From Niabella sp. (lineage in GTDB: Bacteria > Bacteroidota > Bacteroidia > Chitinophagales > Chitinophagaceae), in assembly GCA_027493055.1 (NCBI GenBank), contig JAPUDO010000023.1, positions 1-64,000 on the forward strand: a DNA stretch of 64,000 nt, given 5' to 3'. Below the pieces are notes generated by a model. That model was not told where the DNA came from. It was given only the letters and a program-made list of their open reading frames with translations, and made no database searches. The position numbers and the translations under genes were made by a program. Positions 59,387-64,000 of the stretch are shown here, piece by piece (positions within the stretch are counted from its first letter, which is position 1; each line of letters starts with the position of its first letter).

Positions 59387-62053
59387 TTACAACGGTACGA
59401 TGGTATATTGTTTGCCTTTTTCCGTTTTAAAATCGATAGTATATCCTTTCACCTGGTTCACATCTGCCAATACACTCCTTGTATTATTATTGTATGGTGT
59501 TTTACCATAACGGTTCAGCAATACATTATCCACAGTTCCGGATGCATTTACTGATCTTACTTCCAGCACTTTTACAGGTTGTAATGTGCGCAGGCGGCAA
59601 ACCCCTCCGTTTTCAGCATAAATGACCGCCTTGCTTAACCGGCTATTATCCCAATCAATCGATACACTAAAATTGCCCCTCGCTTTTACCCCACTAATGC
59701 TTCCCTTTTTCCATACAGGAGGTAATGCCGGCAACAGGAAGAGATAGCCCTCATGGCTTTGCAGCAACAGCTCAGTCATACCCGCAGTAGCCCCAAAATT
59801 TCCATCGATCTGGAAAGGCGGGTGCGCATCAAACAGGTTGGGATAAGTACCGCCACCACTCATATTTTCCCTTGCCTGTTTGGGATCGATATAAGTGAAA
59901 GCATCGCTTAATATTTTATAAGCATGCTCACCGTCATAGAGCCTTGCCCACCAGTTTATTTTCCAGGCCATGCTCCAGCCGGTGCTTACATCTCCGCGAA
60001 AGATCAATGATTGCTTTGCGGCTGCGGCCAATTCAGGCGTTTCACTTAACGTAACCTGGCTTCCGGGGTATAACCCGAACAAATGAGAAAGATGCCGGTG
60101 CTTGTCTTTGGGATCATCCCAATCCTGGTACCATTCCTGCAGCTGGCCATATTGGCCTATGTTGTAAGGATATAATTCTTTAGTCGCTGCTTCCAGTGTA
60201 CGGGCAAATGCCGCATCTATGTCCAATAACTTTGCTGACCGGATCACTGCAGTAAACAGCTCCCGGATGATGGACATATCCATAGTGCTGGCCATTGTTA
60301 GCTGGTATTCCCTGCCTTTTATTTTTATAGTGTTTTCAGGTGAAGTGGAAGGGTTTGTGACAAGATAGCCTGAGGCCGGATCTTTTACCAGCCAGTGCAA
60401 TAAAAACTGCGCAGCGCCTTTCATTAACGGGTAAGCTTCTTTTTGCAGGAAGCTTTTATCACCTGTAAAAAGATAGTGCTCCCACAAATGCGTAGTTAAC
60501 CATCCCCCTGCCATTGGCCAGCAGCTCCAGCGGGGCATACCCCGCGGATCATTCCATCCCTGTCCGCCGGGTGGTGATGTTTTAGCCCAAAGATCTGAAT
60601 TATGGTGCGCTGTCCACCCTTCATTGATCCCGTAGTTGACTTTTGCAGTAATGGCCCCATTTACAGCCAGCTCTTTCATAAAATCAAACAAAGGCTGATG
60701 GCATTCGGAAAGATTGGTATTCTCTGCCGGCCAGTAGTTCATTTCAGTATTGATGTTAGTGGTATAATTACTTCCCCAGGGCGGTTGTATATGATCATTC
60801 CAGATACCTTGCAAATTGGCAGGCCGTGAACCGGGGCGCGATGCAGCAATCATTAAATAACGGCCAAGCTGGTAGTATAATGTCTGCAAACCAAAATCAT
60901 AAGGTTCTTTGGCAAATGCCTGCAGGCGCTCATCAGTAGGCAACCCTGCGTTGGCCGAGGCATTTTCAATTTTAAAAGAGACCCTGTTAAATAACCGCTG
61001 ATAATCGGCTACATGATTTTGCCAGAGTTTATTAAAGGGAATTGTTTGCACCCGCTGCATGTTTGCTGCAGCTTCCACATGCGGATCCTTTCCCTCTTTA
61101 CCAGGCGATTTATCAAAACCATTAAAGCTGGTAGCATTGGTTAAATAAATGGTAACCGAGCTGGCACCAGAAATATCAAGATAACCGCTCTCCGCACTGA
61201 TCGTTCCTCCCTGTGTTACAACCTTCACCTGCACTTCAAAGTTGGTTCCTTCTCCCTGCCAGTCGTCATAAACCACCTGCTCTTTTTCATAATCCCTGTT
61301 AGCTACAAACTTTGGCGCTTTGCCCTTCAGTAACAAGCCATCTTTCCCGTTGAGCACAACCCTGTGCTTTAGCTTGCTGGAGAGTGATAGGCTGAGGCTG
61401 ACCGCGTTTTTTTTATTGGCTGTAATATGCACCACCATTGTTTTGTGCGGGTAACTGGTAAACGCCTGCCGGGTATATTTTACTCCATTTAAGGTATAAT
61501 TTACAGTGGCCGTTGCGGTACGCAGATCCAGCTCGCGGTAGTAAGCCGAAGCAACTGTGTCCGTGCCTTTCAGTTTTAGCCACAGGTCCGCCATAGGCAG
61601 GTACCGGGCCGAATAAGGCCCGTGCATTTTCTTCCATACATTAGCGGCACTGTCATATTGCCCCGCAAAGATCAGTTTGCGTACTTGTTCCAGTATTACA
61701 GGGCCGCCAGGTGTATTGCCGGGATCCGGAGCTCCGGACCAAAGCGTATTATCGTTTAACTGGAAGCGCTCCGTGCCTACTCCGCCAAAGATCATGGCGC
61801 CTGTTTTTCCATTGCCGAGTGGCAGCGCCTCTTCCCATATTGAAGCAGGGTTTGTGTACCAGAGTTTGAGCGCAGTTGTAGCTGCTGTATTAACAGCATT
61901 ACGGGGTTGCGCCTGTAAAACAGTGACAGTGGTAATTAAAAACAATAAAGCTTTTATTGGCAAGATGCGACGGGATAATGATACGAGGCGTGGACGCATA
62001 GTATAGCATCTAGTATAGCTGATCGGTAACATAAATAATTTCTTTCCGGCCAT
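59387..62053 (-). CDS. GH95 alpha-L-fucosidase, secreted
   Basis: An 888-residue enzyme that releases alpha-1,2-linked L-fucose (inverting mechanism). Family pattern: WYTNPASIWEEALPLGNGKTGAMIFGG near residue 66, GIWNDHIQPPWGSNYTTNINTEMNYWPAENTNLSE near 415 (catalytic Asn region, partly quoted), and HPPFQIDGNFGATAGMTELLLQSH near 745 (catalytic Asp in QIDGNFG). The start at 62053 is 2 bp from the GH2 stop, which suggests coupling; a start at the internal Met (61999, MRPRLVSLSRR) also gives a good signal peptide with ALLFLITTVTVLQAQ. DNA at 61982-61997 is almost identical to one arm of the tail repeat at 27402. Confidence 0.93.
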   Translation of the reverse strand: MAGKKLFMLPISYTRCYTMRPRLVSLSRRILPIKALLFLITTVTVLQAQPRNAVNTAATTALKLWYTNPASIWEEALPLGNGKTGAMIFGGVGTERFQLNDNTLWSGAPDPGNTPGGPVILEQVRKLIFAGQYDSAANVWKKMHGPYSARYLPMADLWLKLKGTDTVASAYYRELDLRTATATVNYTLNGVKYTRQAFTSYPHKTMVVHITANKKNAVSLSLSLSSKLKHRVVLNGKDGLLLKGKAPKFVANRDYEKEQVVYDDWQGEGTNFEVQVKVVTQGGTISAESGYLDISGASSVTIYLTNATSFNGFDKSPGKEGKDPHVEAAANMQRVQTIPFNKLWQNHVADYQRLFNRVSFKIENASANAGLPTDERLQAFAKEPYDFGLQTLYYQLGRYLMIAASRPGSRPANLQGIWNDHIQPPWGSNYTTNINTEMNYWPAENTNLSECHQPLFDFMKELAVNGAITAKVNYGINEGWTAHHNSDLWAKTSPPGGQGWNDPRGMPRWSCWPMAGGWLTTHLWEHYLFTGDKSFLQKEAYPLMKGAAQFLLHWLVKDPASGYLVTNPSTSPENTIKIKGREYQLTMASTMDMSIIRELFTAVIRSAKLLDIDAAFARTLEAATKELYPYNIGQYGQLQEWYQDWDDPKDKHRHLSHLFGLYPGSQVTLSETPELAAAAKQSLIFRGDVSTGWSMAWKINWWARLYDGEHAYKILSDAFTYIDPKQARENMSGGGTYPNLFDAHPPFQIDGNFGATAGMTELLLQSHEGYLFLLPALPPVWKKGSISGVKARGNFSVSIDWDNSRLSKAVIYAENGGVCRLRTLQPVKVLEVRSVNASGTVDNVLLNRYGKTPYNNNTRSVLADVNQVKGYTIDFKTEKGKQYTIVPL

Positions 62054-62055
62054 TT

Positions 62056-64000
62056 TTATAAGTTTAAAAACACCACAGGAAGCTGATCTACTTTTGCGCT
62101 GGCAATCGATTTACCTCCATTGGTTCTGATACGGATCACAGCCCGCCCGTTGTATAACTGTACCTTGCCTGATCCGGATGAAGTACCTAAATCATCCAGC
62201 AATATGCCTTCTCCGGTTAAATCAAAACGGATCCAGTTGGCAGCATCCAGGCATTGCATATTTTTGGCATCATACAGCCGGGCTTCAATGGTTACGATCT
62301 CATTTTCTTCATTTAGCTTTTTAAGAGTAACCTTTGCAGGCTTTTCCCATTTGCCCGACTGGTATTCAAAATTGATAGTATCACGCACAATTGATTTTCC
62401 CTTGCGGGCGATTATATACGCAGTGTAAGCTCCTGCCTGCATAGGTACGTTCCAGCGCAAACCTGCCGCCGGAAAATCCTGGCTGTTCCGCTTTTTAACA
62501 CCATACGATTTGCCATTTACAAACAACTCCACCTCATCACAATTGGAATACACTTTGATCATTTTTTCTTCCCCCTCATTGCCCCAGCGCACCGGCCAGG
62601 AGTGGCCATAGATATGCGCCATTGGCTTACCTGTCCAATACGACTGGAATACATAATATGCTTCTTTTTTTGTAAGGTCTCTTTCTACCACCCCTTTCTG
62701 GTTCATATAAGGTACCGGATTGTCGGGGCGTACAGGTGTTGAAAAATCCTTAAATGGCCATTGGGCGGTTCCGGTAAGCCAGGGCATGGCTTCCTGCTCT
62801 TTTAAATGCCAGTCTACGAGGTTGCAGATATAGGTTTCGCTCCAGTCACCATCCTTTGAAGCACGTGCAGCGCCGCCGTATAAAGACGCATCGCCCGCGC
62901 GCTCATCAGCGGCTCCGTTTGCTTTAATAAGCTGCAGTGCTTTATCAGGACTTTCGGAATGCCGCCCTGCATGGCTGTCGCCGCCCCATTCTACATGCAG
63001 GAAATGGTCTACTCTATCAAATTCGGTTTTTGTTACTTCTTTATATTCCGTATAAATGCCCCTGTACCATCCTGCCCATATAGAGGGAGAATATACATCT
63101 ACAATATCCTTGCAGAAATCACAACGTCGTATAGCCGTTTTGCGGGAAGGATCTAAGGAATGAGAAAGGCTGTTCAGCTCTTTCATATACGTGCGGATCT
63201 TTTCTTTATCGAATTCAGGGAAATCATTCGGCCAGTCATTTTCATTTCCCAGTCCCCAGATGATCACCGAGGGATGGTTATAATGTTGCTCAATCATATT
63301 AGTGAGCATCCGTTTTCCCTGCGCCTGGTACACCGGACCGCCCAGGCCTCCGCGGCACCAGGGGATCTCTTCCCACACCAGGATACCCAGGCTGTCGCAC
63401 AGGTTTAAAATAATCCGCGATTGCTGGTAATGCCCCAGGCGGATAAAGTTCACGCCCATTTCTTTCATGGAGATCATTTCTTCCCGCATCATTTCCTCAG
63501 TCATGGCCGCCGCCACTCCTGCATGGTCTTCATGGCGGTGGGTACCTCTCAGCAATAATCGTTTTCCGTTTAATAAAAAGGGACCTTTTTTCACAAATTC
63601 AAAGCTGCGGAAACCAATATGGGATACTGATGTATGTGTACCTGCCGATGTGGTAATGCTCGCTTCAACAGCATAAAGTTCCGGCTGATCAGGACTCCAT
63701 AATTGCGGATTTTTAACTGCAAAGTCGGCCACCTGCATATCACCGTCAAAATGGTCCAGGTCCTTTTGAACTTTTTGTACCTCTTTACCCGAAGGATCTT
63801 TAAGGCTTATCATCAATTTTCCCTCTGACAATTTTCCGGGGTTGGAGCAACGCAGCTTCACACTTAGGGAAGCGGATTTACCATTAGCAGCTACCACCGG
63901 TAAGGCGAACAGCTTATCAATATACAGAGCAGGTTCATATACCAGGTTTACATAGCGATATAAGCCGCCATACAGGTTAAAGTCTGACAGATCAGAAGGC
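62056..64000 (-). CDS. GH2 glycosidase (cut by right edge)
   Basis: The frame is open from the right edge of the window to the stop at 62056-62058, giving about 647 visible residues; the start lies beyond the edge. The visible N-terminal part (NLYGGLYRYVNLVYEPAL) belongs to the sugar-binding jelly roll. The TIM barrel carries HPSVIIWGLGNENDWPNDFPEFD (acid/base Glu in GNEND) and HFLHVEWGGDSHAGRHSESPD (nucleophile Glu in HVEWGG), with NFIRLGHYQQSR. The C-terminal domains continue with EKMIKVYSNCDEVELFVNG and a further beta domain. GH2 includes beta-galactosidases and beta-glucuronidases; which one cannot be decided here. It leads the run of enzymes on the minus strand. Confidence 0.92.
   Translation of the reverse strand, partial: PSDLSDFNLYGGLYRYVNLVYEPALYIDKLFALPVVAANGKSASLSVKLRCSNPGKLSEGKLMISLKDPSGKEVQKVQKDLDHFDGDMQVADFAVKNPQLWSPDQPELYAVEASITTSAGTHTSVSHIGFRSFEFVKKGPFLLNGKRLLLRGTHRHEDHAGVAAAMTEEMMREEMISMKEMGVNFIRLGHYQQSRIILNLCDSLGILVWEEIPWCRGGLGGPVYQAQGKRMLTNMIEQHYNHPSVIIWGLGNENDWPNDFPEFDKEKIRTYMKELNSLSHSLDPSRKTAIRRCDFCKDIVDVYSPSIWAGWYRGIYTEYKEVTKTEFDRVDHFLHVEWGGDSHAGRHSESPDKALQLIKANGAADERAGDASLYGGAARASKDGDWSETYICNLVDWHLKEQEAMPWLTGTAQWPFKDFSTPVRPDNPVPYMNQKGVVERDLTKKEAYYVFQSYWTGKPMAHIYGHSWPVRWGNEGEEKMIKVYSNCDEVELFVNGKSYGVKKRNSQDFPAAGLRWNVPMQAGAYTAYIIARKGKSIVRDTINFEYQSGKWEKPAKVTLKKLNEENEIVTIEARLYDAKNMQCLDAANWIRFDLTGEGILLDDLGTSSGSGKVQLYNGRAVIRIRTNGGKSIASAKVDQLPVVFLNL

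Overview
The window looks like chromosomal DNA from a Bacteroidota bacterium, most likely Chitinophagaceae. The reasons are a SusC/SusD pair with an ECF sigma/FecR module, many secreted glycan-degrading enzymes with signal peptides ending in AQ, promoter boxes of the Bacteroidota type (-33 TTTG, -7 TAnnTTTG), weak ribosome-binding sites and moderate GC. No tRNA, rRNA, CRISPR array or complete insertion sequence was recognised.

Layout. 1-12 kb is mostly core genome: an OmpA-type outer-membrane protein cut by the left edge, a long-chain polyprenyl diphosphate synthase, RecJ, a Kup potassium transporter, a secreted protein with a Gly/Trp-rich insert, a membrane protein, a free-standing DsbD N-terminal domain, a GH28 pectinase-type enzyme and a small lipoprotein. 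12.6-21.3 kb is one giant gene, a cyclic beta-1,2-glucan synthase (GT84 plus GH94). 21.3-28.5 kb is an accessory island, visibly AT-rich from 22.1 to 26.1 kb. It holds a REP-associated tyrosine transposase with a palindrome inside its own coding sequence, several small same-strand genes (a GIY-YIG-like protein, an orphan HigA-type antitoxin, a deoxyribosyltransferase/TIR-like possible effector), and an unusual module at 26.2-28.45 kb. That module has a small HTH regulator with a palindrome between its promoter boxes, a highly structured leader or ncRNA of about 110 nt, an unrecognised 214-residue protein made of two repeats, a DUF433/DUF5615 toxin-antitoxin pair whose toxin is frameshifted, and three copies of a structured repeat whose stems covary.

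28.5-39.3 kb returns to core-like genes: recA, a candidate small RNA, a DUF3800 protein, a pair of M16 peptidases (one active, one lacking the zinc motif), a membrane protein, and a propeller-type histidine kinase with its LuxR-family response regulator.

39.4 kb to the right edge is a large polysaccharide utilisation locus, all on the minus strand. Read in transcription order from the right edge it runs GH2 (cut by the edge), GH95, GH31, a PL38-like lyase, GH88, two PL6 lyases, GH29, ECF sigma, FecR, SusC, SusD, a surface lipoprotein, an AraC regulator, an alpha/beta hydrolase and GH105. Two fucosidases with uronate lyases and unsaturated-uronyl hydrolases point to a polymer containing fucose and uronic acid. 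No sulfatase is visible, so an unsulfated polymer is more likely than fucoidan or a sulfated glycosaminoglycan (inference). SusC/SusD would import oligosaccharides, the lyases cut uronate-containing chains, GH88/GH105 remove the unsaturated ends, and GH29, GH95, GH31 and GH2 trim side chains and backbone.
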